A stretch of 64,000 nt of DNA. Source: Chlorobaculum sp. MV4-Y. GTDB taxonomy: Bacteria; Bacteroidota; Chlorobiia; Chlorobiales; Chlorobiaceae. The notes below the pieces were generated by a model, which was given only the letters and a program-made list of their open reading frames with translations, was not told the origin of the DNA and did not search any database. The position numbers and the translations under genes are program-made. The DNA is taken from the NCBI RefSeq assembly GCF_025244685.1, contig NZ_CP104202.1, forward strand, positions 1,056,323 through 1,120,322. The letters run 5' to 3'. Below, piece by piece: positions 37,238-47,263 of this stretch. How positions within the stretch are numbered: the stretch's first letter is position 1; every line of letters begins with the position of its first letter.

Positions 37238-39220
37238 ATGAATCGGTCATGGTATAACGCGAGCATAGACGTTTTCCTCCAGACTTCTGATGAGCAAATT
37301 ATCGGGGAACTCGCGTTAAACAGCACTTTTGCCGATCTTCCAACTCAAAAAATTGCGTGGCTCAAAGAGATTGCGATGCTTCGCAGAGCGTTAAGAAGAT
37401 TCGATGGTTGGCTGCACCTTGAGTTTAATATTCCTCGGATGGGCCGACGGATCGATGCAGTTTTGTTGCTCAACGGTATTGTTATGGCTATTGAATTTAA
37501 GATCGATGCAACTCAATATCTTACAGCTGACATCGATCAATCGTATGATTATGCTCTTGACCTAAAATATTTCCACGAAGCCAGCCACAACGCAACTATT
37601 ATCCCATTATTAGTTGCAACAAAGGCCCATGCTGTTTCGACGGCATTGCATCCACATCCAAGAATTCTTGGACTTTATGAGCCAGTATGTAGCAACGAAG
37701 CCGAATTTGCCTCAACTCTTGAGAAAATTCTACACCAATTCCCAGAAATGCCATTTGATCCACAAGCGTGGTCTGATGCCGCGTATCGACCAACACCGAC
37801 TATTATCGAAGCTGCCAGAGCACTTTATGCAGGTCATGGTGTAGCCGAAATATCAAGAAACGATGCTGGAGCGATCAACCTAACAAAGACTTCGAAACAG
37901 CTGTTTCGCGTTATTGATCGAGCAAGAAAGCAAAAAGAAAAAGCGATTTGTTTTGTAACTGGTGTACCGGGAGCAGGAAAAACACTTGTTGGTCTGAACA
38001 TTGCCACCCGTTACAGCAATGAGCAAAGCGAACTTTATAGCGTTTTTCTCTCTGGCAACAAACCGCTTGTGGATATTCTGCGTGAAGCGCTTGCTCGTGA
38101 CACTATTCTACGAGAGAAACAGGAACACGGCAAGAGGCTTAAACGATCAGAGGCACAAGCACGAGTAAAGGCATTTATTCAAAATGTGCACCATTTTCGT
38201 GATGATTGCCAAAAGAATGACAAACGGCCACCCGTTGAGCATGTTGCACTTTTTGACGAAGCTCAACGTGCATGGGACAAGGCGCAAACATCACTGTTCA
38301 TGAAACAGATAAAAGGTGTTCCCGACTTTGATATATCAGAACCAGAATATCTCATTTCTTGCATGGATAGAAGAAATGATTGGGCGGTCATTGTTTGCCT
38401 TGTCGGTGGCGGTCAAGAAATCAATACTGGCGAATCTGGAATCAGTTCATGGATCGAGGCCCTTCAGGAGCAATATCCAGATTGGCATCTCTATATTTCA
38501 CCGGCATTAACCGATAGCGAGTATGGGGCTGGTAAAATACTTTCTTCCATAAGAACTCGAAAGAACGTCCATTTTGAGCATGGCCTCCACCTTGCGACCT
38601 CCATGCGCTCCTTTCGAGCAGAAACAGTTTCAAAGTTTGTTAAAACCGTGCTTGATTGTGAAGTTGATGAAGCAAGGACGCTGTATCAGCAACTTATAGA
38701 GCGTTACCCTATCGTTCTAACACGGAACCTTGAATCTGCTAAACAATGGCTAAAAACACAAGCCAGTAGTTCAGAGCGTTATGGCATGGTTGTGTCTTCT
38801 CAAGCTGAACGTCTTAAACCTTATGCAATTGATGTTCGATCTCCAATGAATCCAATCAAATGGTTTCTTGACAGCAAAGATGATATTCGTTCTTCCTATT
38901 ACCTCGAAGATGTTGCCACAGAGTTTCGTATTCAAGGTCTCGAACTTGATTGGGTCTGTGTCTCATGGGATGGCGATTTTCGTTATGGAAATCAAGGCTG
39001 GGAACACTATTCTTTTCGAGGCAACAAATGGCAAAATATTAAAAGCGAATCACGAAAAACATATCAGAAAAATGCTTATCGAGTCTTGCTAACCAGAGCA
39101 CGGCAAGGCATGGTAATTTTTGTTCCTGAAGGAACACCAAATGATCCAACGAGAATGCCAAGATTTTATGATAATACCTACAAATATCTCAAGAGCTTGG
39201 GTGTTCGGGAGATCGGTTAA
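37238..39220 (+). CDS. PD-(D/E)XK-like nuclease fused to DUF2075 P-loop ATPase
   Basis: A 660-residue protein with AT-rich codon use. Residues about 50-150 look like a PD-(D/E)XK nuclease (LEFNIPRMGRRIDAVLLLNG then IVMAIEFKID, with Asp, Glu and Lys at the expected spacing). From about 240 onward lies a DUF2075 (COG3410, Schlafen-group-like) helicase core: Walker A VTGVPGAGKTLVG, Walker B VALFDEAQRAW, and C-terminal motifs RIQGLELDWVCVSWDGDF and YRVLLTRARQGMVIFVPEG. The ATG at 37238 follows AGGA; an upstream TTG is possible. Its place among restriction remnants suggests anti-phage defence, which is inference. Confidence 0.75.
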   Translation: MNRSWYNASIDVFLQTSDEQIIGELALNSTFADLPTQKIAWLKEIAMLRRALRRFDGWLHLEFNIPRMGRRIDAVLLLNGIVMAIEFKIDATQYLTADIDQSYDYALDLKYFHEASHNATIIPLLVATKAHAVSTALHPHPRILGLYEPVCSNEAEFASTLEKILHQFPEMPFDPQAWSDAAYRPTPTIIEAARALYAGHGVAEISRNDAGAINLTKTSKQLFRVIDRARKQKEKAICFVTGVPGAGKTLVGLNIATRYSNEQSELYSVFLSGNKPLVDILREALARDTILREKQEHGKRLKRSEAQARVKAFIQNVHHFRDDCQKNDKRPPVEHVALFDEAQRAWDKAQTSLFMKQIKGVPDFDISEPEYLISCMDRRNDWAVIVCLVGGGQEINTGESGISSWIEALQEQYPDWHLYISPALTDSEYGAGKILSSIRTRKNVHFEHGLHLATSMRSFRAETVSKFVKTVLDCEVDEARTLYQQLIERYPIVLTRNLESAKQWLKTQASSSERYGMVVSSQAERLKPYAIDVRSPMNPIKWFLDSKDDIRSSYYLEDVATEFRIQGLELDWVCVSWDGDFRYGNQGWEHYSFRGNKWQNIKSESRKTYQKNAYRVLLTRARQGMVIFVPEGTPNDPTRMPRFYDNTYKYLKSLGVREIG

Positions 39221-39623
39221 TAATCGAAGTACTAAATGACTTTTCCCACGGGTCAAATACTTTCCAACCCTGACAAGAAAAGTTTTCAACATCTTTCACA
39301 AATTCACCGATCGAGCAATACTGCAAATTTATATCTTCTCTGGAAGCATCAACGGCTTCTACAGAATTATATTCATGAAAACAGTGATCATCAGCGCTCA
39401 ACGAATATTCTTCATCATCGAATAAAAACACTTCCGGTACCCCTACTTGATCGGCATTGAAAAGGCATCCCATATCGAAGCTCTTTTCTAATCGTCTGTG
39501 AATTTCATCAATTTCCAGCCCTTCAGAGTTTTTAAAATCGACAAAATTCCACTTTTTGTAATTTCCGGCATCGCGATAGAGGTAGTGGAAGCGAATAACG
39601 GAATTCTCATTTTTTTGTTTCAT
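39189..39623 (-). CDS. Unknown acidic protein convergent with the DUF2075 gene
   Basis: A 144-residue AT-rich gene whose 3' end overlaps the DUF2075 gene by 32 bp on the opposite strand. The protein is soluble and acidic, with an N-terminal FHYLYRDAGNYKKWNFVDF segment, a helix EGLEIDEIHRRLEKSFDMG and a VFLFDDEEYSLSADDHCFHEY region. Not recognised. The base composition matches the DUF2075 gene, so it likely arrived in the same island. Confidence 0.55.
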   Translation of the reverse strand: MKQKNENSVIRFHYLYRDAGNYKKWNFVDFKNSEGLEIDEIHRRLEKSFDMGCLFNADQVGVPEVFLFDDEEYSLSADDHCFHEYNSVEAVDASREDINLQYCSIGEFVKDVENFSCQGWKVFDPWEKSFSTSIINRSPEHPSS

Positions 39624-39770
39624 TGTAGAACGTCGATTCCAGTTTACTGAAAAAGGGCAATAACTTTATAACATAAATAAGAATATAGCCAATCCGGAAA
39701 TATTTGCGTACAAATCAGTCAATTCGATCAATTGCAGAAACAGGCTGGGCACACAGACCCACCCCGTCCG

Positions 39771-40318
39771 TCACCCGCGAACCTTCGCGAATTTTGCAAT
39801 CGCCCACGCCCTTACCCGGTCGAACCACACATACACCACCGGAATGACCAGCAGCGTGAGGAACATCGAGCTGGACAGGCCGCCGACGAGTGCCAGGGCG
39901 AAGCCGGATTTCCATTCGGAGCCGGAGCTGCCGGAGAGGGCTATCGGCATGAGGCCGAAAACCAGCGTAAGCGTCGTCATGAGAATGGGGCGCAAGCGCT
40001 CGCGTCCGGCTTCGGTGATGGCGGGCACAAGCTCCATCCCTTCGGCACGGAACTTGTTGATGAAATCGACGAGCAGAATAGCGTTCTTGCCCACCAGACC
40101 GATGAGCATGATAATACCGAGAATCGTGAAGATGCTCAGCGATTTGCCGAAGAGCGCCAGCGACCAGAGCGCGCCGATGATGGCGAGCGGAATCGAGAAC
40201 ATCACCACCATCGGCCATATCCAGGAGTTGTAGAGCGCGACCATGATGAGATAGACGAAAATGATCGCCACCATGAAGGCGTAGAGCAGGTTGACGTTCG
40301 ACTCGCCCTGCCACCGGA
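39771..40318 (-). pseudogene. Last part of an AcrB/RND efflux pump
   Basis: About 180 codons cover the end of an RND transporter: ESNVNLLYAFMVAIIFVYLI, ALYNSWIWPMVVMFSIPLAI, GIIMLIGLVGKNAILLVDF and ERLRPILMTTLTLVFGLMPIAL. These are membrane segments 9-12 of an AcrB-type pump. The first roughly 850 residues are missing. At about 40312-40318 the sequence changes directly from membrane-fusion-protein coding to AcrB coding in another frame, so a deletion joined the two genes. Confidence 0.82.
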
Positions 40319-41230
40319 GACAACGAACACCTCGGCATCGGCGATACTGCCGTTGAGCGCCCGGCGGGGAATCAGGAGCGCCTGACGGGAAGCGCTGCCG
40401 ACAAAGGCCGTGCGGGCGAACATTCCAGCGCGAATCGGCGTCTCCTTCGGGTTGTCCATGACCGACTCGACCCGGTAGGTGTGGTCACGCGAGGATTTGG
40501 CGCTCACCGACTGCACCTTCCCCCGGAACACCCTGCCCGGTCAGACATCGGTCGTCACCTGAACCGGCATCCCTTCGGCGATGAGTGAAACCTGCTTTTC
40601 AGGAATCGACGAAACGATTTTGAGCTTCGAGAGATCAACCATGTTGGCCACCTTCATGCCCGGCTGCACCAGATCGCCCACCTCGACGAGCCGCGAAGTG
40701 ACAACGCCCGCGAACGGGGCTTTGATGGCGGTATCATCGAACCGGCGGCGGGCGGAGACAAGATCAGCTTCGGCATCTTCGAGCTTCAGCTTCACAGCCT
40801 CGAAGTTCGAGATCGCCACAGCCCCCTCTTTCTGAAGCCTGTCGTAGCGATCGAAATCGCGGCGGGCCAGCTCGCGATTCACGCGGGCCTTGCGTAAAGC
40901 GGAGGCCGCCACCTCGTCATCGACCTTGAGGAGCGGCTGCCCAGCGGCTTTTTTCTGACCAACCTCGGAGGAGACGCTCCGGACGATACCCGAAGTCTCT
41001 GCGTGAATATCGACATCGCGCCACGCCTCGACAAGCGCAACCACGGAGAGGCTGTCGTGCACCGGAGCCACGGACGCCGCCTCCACGCTCACGGCGATAG
41101 CCATCGTGGAGGGCTGGCTCTCACGAGCCGGTTTGGGCGATTCAGGTTTTCTGTTCAAAGCCAGAAACGCCGCGGCAGCGACCGGCACAAGTACAACCAG
41201 CGCAATAATCCGGGTTCGGTTTTTCGTCAT
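40312..41230 (-). pseudogene. RND membrane fusion protein with in-frame stop and lost C-terminus
   Basis: Starts at the ATG at 41230 (MTKNRTRIIALVVLV, signal anchor). The AcrA-like order is normal: AETSGIVRSVSSEVGQKKAAGQ lipoyl half, a coiled coil, APFAGVVTSRLVEVGDLVQPG lipoyl half and IPEKQVSLIAEGMPVQVTTDV. A TGA at 40543-40541 then interrupts the frame; PGRVFRGKVQSVSAKSS continues in the same frame. Coding for the last barrel ends at VFVVSGG near 40318, where AcrB sequence takes over. No working adaptor can be made as read. Confidence 0.8.
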
Positions 41231-41237
41231 GAAGAGA

Positions 41238-41273
41238 GTGGACGTTGTGAACAAAATGGACGTTCTGGACAAA
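41238..41273. repeat. Degenerate 9-bp GTGGAC array
   Basis: GTGGACGTT, GTGAACAAA, ATGGACGTT and CTGGACAAA follow with exact 9-bp period just upstream of the fusion-protein start. The units match those at 30626-30661, including the alternating GTT and AAA tails. Confidence 0.65.
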
Positions 41274-41313
41274 TACCGAAACGCGCTCTTTTTTCAACAA
41301 TATGAAGTTCAGA

Positions 41314-41345
41314 CAAAAAAGAAGGCGGGACTCGCCCGCCTTCTG
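41314..41345 (-). terminator. Terminator of the PhoU-like protein gene
   Basis: GAAGGCGGG and CCCGCCTTC form a perfect stem around ACTCG; on the minus strand it is followed by six T. It begins about 20 bp after the stop at 41366. Confidence 0.85.
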
Positions 41346-41365
41346 AAAGTTTTCAATGCTTTGAC

Positions 41366-42094
41366 TCAGCAGAAGTGCCGGGCGATCACGCAGGAGATTT
41401 CAGCACAGGCGTGAACGTGCTCCACGACGGAGAGGATACCGGTGTAGTTGGTGATGTTCGAGTCGTTGACCTCGGCCTTGAGCTTGGCAACCGCTTTCTG
41501 GTAAAGATTGTCGACCTTTTTCATCATTTCGAGCGTCTCGGTGGCGTGTTTCGAGTTGCCGCTGACAAACGCCTCGACCGCTTTCTTGATCATTTCTGCG
41601 GTGTCGTCGCCCATCGGCTTCAGATCATATTCATCCCGGTGCAGATCCTGAATGTTGGCGAGCTGGATGTATTCGGTCTTGTCGGCGATGTTGAGGCAGA
41701 ACTGGGCGATCTTTTCAAGCTCCTTGAGAATCATGCGGGCGTGGGCCACAGTTTTGTGGTCGGCCTCGCCAAGCTGCTGGAAGTTCAGGTAAGCGAGGGT
41801 CAGGTACTCGACCTCGAACTTGCCTTTCTGGATGTAACGCTCGTCGAACTCGAATGCCGAAGAGGCCAGCGCCTTGTCCTTCTTTGTCGAAGCGCGGACA
41901 ACGAGCATCAGGTTGTTCTCGACGTTCGAGGAGAGCTTGGTGAGCTTCTGCTTGAGCGTTTCGAGCTGCTCGTGCACCGGCCCCGAGGGCTTTGTGGCAA
42001 GATTGAATTTCGACGGATCAATCTGGATGGTAAACGCTTTTGGAACAGCGACGAATTTCGATGAATCGGAGGATTTCTTGCCGAACAGTGCCAT
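41366..42094 (-). CDS. PhoU-domain protein
   Basis: A 242-residue all-helical protein with a PhoU-like domain (about 100-240). Visible are the heptad-rich helices LKELEKIAQFCLNIADKTEYI, DTAEMIKKAVEAFVSGN and LSVVEHVHACAEISCVIARHFC, and an acidic E.....D metal-binding pattern. The first 35 residues are an extra basic segment (KFVAVPKAFTIQIDPSKFNL). PhoU proteins restrain the Pst transporter and the PhoR kinase. A second, standard PhoU is encoded at 42969, so this one may serve another transporter or sensor. It has its own terminator. Confidence 0.75.
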   Translation of the reverse strand: MALFGKKSSDSSKFVAVPKAFTIQIDPSKFNLATKPSGPVHEQLETLKQKLTKLSSNVENNLMLVVRASTKKDKALASSAFEFDERYIQKGKFEVEYLTLAYLNFQQLGEADHKTVAHARMILKELEKIAQFCLNIADKTEYIQLANIQDLHRDEYDLKPMGDDTAEMIKKAVEAFVSGNSKHATETLEMMKKVDNLYQKAVAKLKAEVNDSNITNYTGILSVVEHVHACAEISCVIARHFC

Positions 42095-42296
42095 AATATA
42101 AAGCTCGTTGGAGAAGTTGGTGAGGCTTTGCCGCCCGCCGTACGTCGATTTACCCGGGCGGTTTAAACAGGCCTTAATTTAACTTACCGGAAGGGTTAAG
42201 ACAAGCCGGAGACTTAAAAAAAGCAAGATGGAAACCAAAGCCAAATACGCGCTCGCTCCGGTTAGACAATGCCCTCATCCCGCGAGCCAAACGCCA

Positions 42297-42791
42297 TCAT
42301 GGCTGCGCTTGGCGCACCACCTGCCCGCGCGAGGTGAACGAGATACCCTGCTGCATTCCCGTGCCGATCATCACGCTCTCGACCACAGGCGGCGCGGCTT
42401 TTTTGGACGACCTCCACGAAACGAGAAAACTCGCCCCGACGCCGCCAGTTTTGTCGGACTCGTCGATCACATAGACGAGCGTCGAAACGGGGCGGACGAC
42501 GAGCGGCGTTTTCATCATGGCGCGAACAAAGCGGCCCGAAGCGTCGTAATAGTCAACCCGCGTGACGGTGATCGGTGTCTCGGAATCGGCGTTCCTGATC
42601 GCCAGCGAGGTGGTCAGGTCAAAGGTTTTGCGCCGGTTGCCGACAAAGATGTGCGAGTACGACGGCACATACACCGTCTGCCCCGTTGAGAACAACAAAG
42701 GCTCCGCAACGGCAGTCGTGAACTGCACGACGAGCAGTGCAAAGGCGGCAAGAATGGATTTGAAGACCGGAAATCTGTAAACAAATTTCAT
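42297..42791 (-). CDS. Exported DUF3124 protein
   Basis: A 164-residue protein with an N-terminal signal segment (SILAAFALLVVQFTTAVAEP). The mature domain follows the DUF3124 pattern: GQTVYVPSYSHIFVGNRRKTFDLTTSLAIRN, ITVTRVDYYDASGRFVRAMM, VIDESDKTGGVGASFLVSW. This beta-sandwich domain is found in periplasmic proteins of unknown function. It lies between the two PhoU-type genes on the same strand but has 200-bp gaps on both sides, so it is probably separately transcribed. Confidence 0.8.
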   Translation of the reverse strand: MKFVYRFPVFKSILAAFALLVVQFTTAVAEPLLFSTGQTVYVPSYSHIFVGNRRKTFDLTTSLAIRNADSETPITVTRVDYYDASGRFVRAMMKTPLVVRPVSTLVYVIDESDKTGGVGASFLVSWRSSKKAAPPVVESVMIGTGMQQGISFTSRGQVVRQAQP

Positions 42792-42883
42792 GGCGAATCG
42801 CAGCTAAGGTGACTATGATGCTCATTCAGCGCAGGCTGTGAATTCAAGGTAGCATTTCCGGCTGAGAGTGCGCAATTCATCAA

Positions 42884-42928
42884 AATGAAAAAATCCCGCC
42901 ACCGGAGCACGTATTCCGATGGCGGGAT
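42884..42928 (-). terminator. Terminator of the pst-phoU operon
   Basis: ATCCCGCCA pairs with TGGCGGGAT, with an inner CGGA/TCCG stem, and on the minus strand it is followed by TTTTTT. It starts 41 bp after the phoU stop. Confidence 0.88.
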
Positions 42929-42968
42929 TCTGTATCGCAAGCCGCATCCGCAGCTGATGTTACAACAT

Positions 42969-43655
42969 TCAATCCTTGAGCGACTGGATCAGTTTTTCGA
43001 AGGTGTCGTCGCTGTGGCGGACGATTTCGCCGGTAACGAGGTAGATCACTTCGAGGGCGATGCGAGTGGCGTGGTCGGCCATGCGTTCGATGTAGCGCGA
43101 CACGCTCAGGACGGCGAGTAACTGCTCGGTGTCGGTGTTACACGCCTTCATGGCATTAGCAACCTTTTTGAAAACCGTGCGGTGCATGGTATCAACATCT
43201 TCGTCCATCGCGCACACCTTGTCCGCAAGCTGGCGGTCTCTTTTCACGAAAGCTTCAATCGCTTTTCTGACCATGGTGGCCGACAGGTTGCCCATCTTTT
43301 CGAACTCATAGCGCTCCATCACCTCATAGCCGAGTTCCGGCATACGCTCGATAATGTGCACGGCAAGGTCGCCAATGCGTTCGAGGTCATCGTTGATCTT
43401 GATGATCGTCACCATCGTGCGCAAGTCGCGGGCGACCGGCTGATGCAGGGCAAGAAACTCAAGGCACTGCTCTTCAAGACGCACCTCGGCCTGGTCGATC
43501 TCGTCATCGACGATCCGGATCTTTCGGGCGGTCTGAACATCTTTGTGCGTTACCGCATAGAGAGCCTCGTTGAAATTTTGCAACACCTTCTCGGAAAGCT
43601 GAACGAGGGCTTCCGAAAGTTCCTTGATATACTCGTGTATGGGTCTTTCCGACAT
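42969..43655 (-). CDS. phoU: Phosphate-specific transport accessory protein PhoU
   Basis: A 228-residue protein of standard PhoU length with two three-helix bundles. Conserved metal-binding patterns are visible: IRIVDDEIDQAEVRLEEQCLEFLALHQPVARDLR in the first bundle and VCAMDEDVDTMHRTVFKK followed by LSVSRYIERMADHATRIALEVIYLVTGE in the second. PhoU links phosphate supply through PstSCAB to signalling by the PhoR/PhoB pair. It is the last gene of the pstC-pstA-pstB-phoU operon, 18 bp after pstB, followed by a strong terminator. Confidence 0.95.
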   Translation of the reverse strand: MSERPIHEYIKELSEALVQLSEKVLQNFNEALYAVTHKDVQTARKIRIVDDEIDQAEVRLEEQCLEFLALHQPVARDLRTMVTIIKINDDLERIGDLAVHIIERMPELGYEVMERYEFEKMGNLSATMVRKAIEAFVKRDRQLADKVCAMDEDVDTMHRTVFKKVANAMKACNTDTEQLLAVLSVSRYIERMADHATRIALEVIYLVTGEIVRHSDDTFEKLIQSLKD

Positions 43656-43673
43656 GGCGCTGATAGTGTTTCG

Positions 43674-44528
43674 TTAGCTGAATCTTCCGGTAATGTAATC
43701 CTCGGTCATCTGATCCTTTGGCCTGGTGAAGAGCTGCGCTGTCGGCGCATATTCGACGAGCACCCCCTCGTAGAAAAACATGGTGGAGTCAGACACCCTC
43801 GACGCCTGCTGCATGTTGTGCGTCACGATCATGATAGTGTAGCTGCCGCGAAGCTCCTGGATGAGATCCTCGATCTTGGCCGTGGCTTTCGGGTCGAGCG
43901 CCGAGGTCGGCTCGTCGAGCAGGAGAATCTCCGGTTCGACGGCGAGCGTACGGGCAACGCACAGGCGCTGCTGCTGTCCGCCGGACAGACCGAGTGCGTT
44001 CTTGTCGAGCCGATCGCTCACCTCATCCCAGAGCGCGGCCTTGCGGAGGCTCTTTTCGACGATCTCGTCCAGCATCTTTTTATCCTTCACGCCATGCAGA
44101 CGCGGCCCATAGGCAATGTTGTCGTAAATCGATTTCGGGAAAGGATTCGGCTTCTGGAACACCATGCCGATCTTCTTGCGCAGAAGCACTTCGTCGGTGA
44201 ATTTACCATAAACATCCTCGCCATCAAACATGAGCGCACCGGTGGTGTGGCAGCTCGGAATGAGGTCGTTCATGCGGTTGATCGCGCGGAGGAAGGTGCT
44301 CTTGCCGCAGCCGCTCGGACCGATAATGGCCGTCACGTATTTCGAGAGAATGTCGGCGTTTACCTTCTTGACCGCCTCGAATTCACCGTAATAGATCGAA
44401 AAGTTCTTCGCCACGACGTGCGGCACGCCGCCGCCCGAAATCTTCTTGCGTTCCGGCGGCAGGTAGATGTCAAGCGCAGATGACTTGTCGTTCTTTTTTA
44501 TCTCTGTTGCTTCAAGGGACATTGGCAT
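43674..44528 (-). CDS. pstB: Phosphate ABC transporter ATP-binding protein PstB
   Basis: A 284-residue ATPase that powers phosphate import. Walker A is [21 protein letters not shown], preceded by the PstB-typical [15 protein letters not shown]. The signature is [16 protein letters not shown], Walker B is [20 protein letters not shown], and the H-loop is [16 protein letters not shown]. The C-terminus ([19 protein letters not shown]) is the family ending. There are about 30 extra N-terminal residues. It lies 5 bp after pstA. Confidence 0.96.
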   Translation of the reverse strand: MPMSLEATEIKKNDKSSALDIYLPPERKKISGGGVPHVVAKNFSIYYGEFEAVKKVNADILSKYVTAIIGPSGCGKSTFLRAINRMNDLIPSCHTTGALMFDGEDVYGKFTDEVLLRKKIGMVFQKPNPFPKSIYDNIAYGPRLHGVKDKKMLDEIVEKSLRKAALWDEVSDRLDKNALGLSGGQQQRLCVARTLAVEPEILLLDEPTSALDPKATAKIEDLIQELRGSYTIMIVTHNMQQASRVSDSTMFFYEGVLVEYAPTAQLFTRPKDQMTEDYITGRFS

Positions 44529-44533
44529 GGGTC

Positions 44534-45880
44534 TTACCCTTTAAGTTTTTTGGATATGCGCGCCCTGAGAATGATGGCTGACAGGTTAAGCAGCAGCACG
44601 ATCATCACCAGGGCCAGCACCATTCCGTACTGGACATGGCGGATTTCAGCGGCGGCTTCGTGCTCACTGGCGAGGTTGTAGATGTTCCATGAAAGTGCAG
44701 GCGTAGGCGAAGTCAGCACGTCGCCGAGACCGATGGCCGCTCCGACGCTGACCGCCGCCGTAAAGATGATCGGCGCGGTCTCACCCGCCGCCCTGCCAAG
44801 GCTGATGACGCCGCCGGTCAGAATGCCCGGCAAAGCCGCCGGAAGAATCACCGTCACAATCGTATTCCACTTGGTCGAGCCGAGACCGAGCGAGGCCTCC
44901 TTATAGGTCTTCGGCACGGCAAGAATTGCCTCTTCGGCGGCGCGGATGATGGTCGGCAGAATCATGATAGCCAAAGTCAGCGAACCGGCCAGCACACTTT
45001 TCGATTCAGAAACATGGAGCGTGTTAATGAAAAAAGCCAGACCAAACAGTCCGAACACAATGCTCGGCACACCGGCCAGCGTACTGTTGGCGCTGCGCAA
45101 CATGCTGGTCAAAAAACCGTCGCGGGCATACTCGGTGAAATAGACCGCCGCGATCACGCCAAGCGGAAAAGCGAAAAGCATCGCGCCGACGGCCAAAAAG
45201 ATCGTGCCCTGAATTTCAGGCCAGATGCCACCGAAAAAATGGGCATCAAGGGAACTCTCGGTAAAGAAACCCCAGTAAAAAGTCCACTCGGGCATCATCA
45301 TCTTGTCGAGATTCTCCTCGACATAGGGAAAGAGCTTGACCAGCGAGGTTCCGGCAAATCCGGCTGCGCGGCTGACATCGTAGGGCTTGGCAATCACGTC
45401 GGGATTGGAGTAATCCCACTTCTGCTCGTAAAGCAGGCCATGAAGCTTCTCCTCGGCCTTGTCCCATCGGGTCTGGCCATACTGGAAGCGGGTCAGCGCA
45501 GGCTCGCTGTCACCGGGCAGCGGGCCAAAAAGCGCGCGAAGCGCGGTCTTGACCTGTTCGTAACTCTCGCGATATTTCGACTGCTGCTCGTAATCCATCT
45601 TGTCAAATTCCTTGTCGAACGCGGCAAGCATGTCGAAAACCTTCTGGCGGTAGCGGTTCGTCTCCGCCTCCTCTTTTTCTATCTCCCTGGCATCACCGAG
45701 ATGAAACTCGTTCAAGAGGAGCTTCCGGTGCTCGATGGTGCCCTGAAAGACAAACGCTCCCACGCCCTTGGTGACAATCGGCGTGAGCACGACCAAGAGC
45801 GCCAGACCCATGATGACGATCGAGCTGAAACCAAGGGCGGTGAATGAACGGTCGAGCAGCTTTCTGGTTCCGAGATTCAT
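44534..45880 (-). CDS. pstA: Phosphate ABC transporter permease PstA with large N-terminal loop
   Basis: A 448-residue inner-membrane permease. The start at 45880 ([12 protein letters not shown]) is supported by the gap to pstC. A first membrane segment (about 15-40) is followed by an insertion of roughly 150 charged residues ([20 protein letters not shown] ... [19 protein letters not shown]), absent from E. coli PstA and likely periplasmic. The usual permease core follows with [39 protein letters not shown] and the EAA loop [20 protein letters not shown]. The last segment ends in [10 protein letters not shown]. Confidence 0.93.
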   Translation of the reverse strand: MNLGTRKLLDRSFTALGFSSIVIMGLALLVVLTPIVTKGVGAFVFQGTIEHRKLLLNEFHLGDAREIEKEEAETNRYRQKVFDMLAAFDKEFDKMDYEQQSKYRESYEQVKTALRALFGPLPGDSEPALTRFQYGQTRWDKAEEKLHGLLYEQKWDYSNPDVIAKPYDVSRAAGFAGTSLVKLFPYVEENLDKMMMPEWTFYWGFFTESSLDAHFFGGIWPEIQGTIFLAVGAMLFAFPLGVIAAVYFTEYARDGFLTSMLRSANSTLAGVPSIVFGLFGLAFFINTLHVSESKSVLAGSLTLAIMILPTIIRAAEEAILAVPKTYKEASLGLGSTKWNTIVTVILPAALPGILTGGVISLGRAAGETAPIIFTAAVSVGAAIGLGDVLTSPTPALSWNIYNLASEHEAAAEIRHVQYGMVLALVMIVLLLNLSAIILRARISKKLKG

Positions 45881-45908
45881 AGGATCACAGCATTGATTTG
45901 GATTGGCC

Positions 45909-47072
45909 TCACTGGCCGGAAAGAATCTTGCGCTGACGGACAACGATTCGCTCACTGACAAGATTGCTCACAAAACTGACGATCAGCAGCAAAAGACCCA
46001 TTGCGAAAAGCACATGGAACCTTGCAGAACCGGTCACCTGGTCAGCCTCGCCCATGTCACCGGCAATCGTTGCCGTGAGGGTGCGCACCGAATCGAGGTA
46101 ATTAAAGAACGGGTCGGGAATGTGCGATGAGTTACCCGAGGCCATCCAGACCACCATCGTCTCGCCGAGGGCGCGCATAATGCCGAGAATGACCGCGGCG
46201 AGAATGCCGCTGCTGGCCGCCGGAAGCACGGTCTTGATGATGGTTTCAGCTCTGGTCGCGCCAAGCGCGTAGCTGCCCTCGCGAAGTTCGCGCCCGACAG
46301 CCTGGAGTGCGTCTTCCGAGACGCTGACGATGGTCGGCAGCGCCATGAAACTCAGGATAATCGAGACGTTCAGGGCGTTTGTGCCGCTCATGATCACCAG
46401 CCCTTGCAGGTGGTTACCGACAACAGAGAGAAAGAGAATCGCCAACAGGCCGAGCACGATATTCAGCGCCATTTTTGCCGATTTCTTCATCGACTCTTTG
46501 GCGATGGAGGCAGTCAGAAGCTCCGAGGCCACAATGACGGCGAGAAGGAAAAATGGGACCGCAATGACCCACCAGGTCCACATGAGAATCGGGCCCCCAT
46601 TATTCTGAAGAAGCGGTGCGAAAACAACCAAGGCGAAAAAACCGTAAGCGACGGATGGAATGGCGGCGAGCATCTCAATCACCGGCTTGACATACTGGCG
46701 TACCGAAAATGGCAGGATGTCGGAGAGACAGATCGAGGCGATAACGCCCATCGGAACGGCGATCAAAGCCGAACCGAACGTCACCATGAGGCTCCCGTAA
46801 ATAATGGCCAGAGCGCCGAAGTGCGGCGGATCGTCAGCCGGATACCACTCGGGACTGGTGAAAAATTCGGTGAAGCCTCGCAGCCGGAAGAATGGAACTG
46901 CGTCTCGGGCGACAAACCAGAAAATAAAGAAAACAACTATCGCGACAAAAGACGCAATCAGCAACAGGATCGCCTCACCGGCTTTCTGCTTGATTTTCTG
47001 AATTTTGTGCTTTTGCGCACTAACGATAAACTCGGACGACCTGCTCTGGTTCGATGCTACATCACCATTCAT
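45909..47072 (-). CDS. pstC: Phosphate ABC transporter permease PstC
   Basis: A 387-residue permease partner of PstA. I chose the ATG at 47072 (MNGDVASNQ), because the open frame upstream to 47279 is not PstC-like and crosses a terminator. Visible are ILLLIASFVAIVVFFIFWFV, YGSLMVTFGSALIAVPMGVI, MLAAIPSVAYGFFALVVFAP and the EAA loop DALQAVGRELREGSYALGATR. The conserved GIMRALGETMVVWMASGN segment lines the phosphate path. It is the first gene of the operon and lies downstream of the pstS terminator. Confidence 0.95.
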   Translation of the reverse strand: MNGDVASNQSRSSEFIVSAQKHKIQKIKQKAGEAILLLIASFVAIVVFFIFWFVARDAVPFFRLRGFTEFFTSPEWYPADDPPHFGALAIIYGSLMVTFGSALIAVPMGVIASICLSDILPFSVRQYVKPVIEMLAAIPSVAYGFFALVVFAPLLQNNGGPILMWTWWVIAVPFFLLAVIVASELLTASIAKESMKKSAKMALNIVLGLLAILFLSVVGNHLQGLVIMSGTNALNVSIILSFMALPTIVSVSEDALQAVGRELREGSYALGATRAETIIKTVLPAASSGILAAVILGIMRALGETMVVWMASGNSSHIPDPFFNYLDSVRTLTATIAGDMGEADQVTGSARFHVLFAMGLLLLIVSFVSNLVSERIVVRQRKILSGQ

Positions 47073-47263
47073 ACCATTGCTGTTTTGCAGGCTAACGACC
47101 TGTTTGATTCGTTTAAGCTTGACATTTGAGGCATGTCCTGTAATTGAACTAACGTAAGGAAACTCACGTCTCTCTTGACGCCACAAATCTATACCTTGAA
47201 CCGATAGAAAAAAAGGGTGGATTGTTACAATTCTGGAACATTCAAAAGAGCCGGGGGCCTGTA

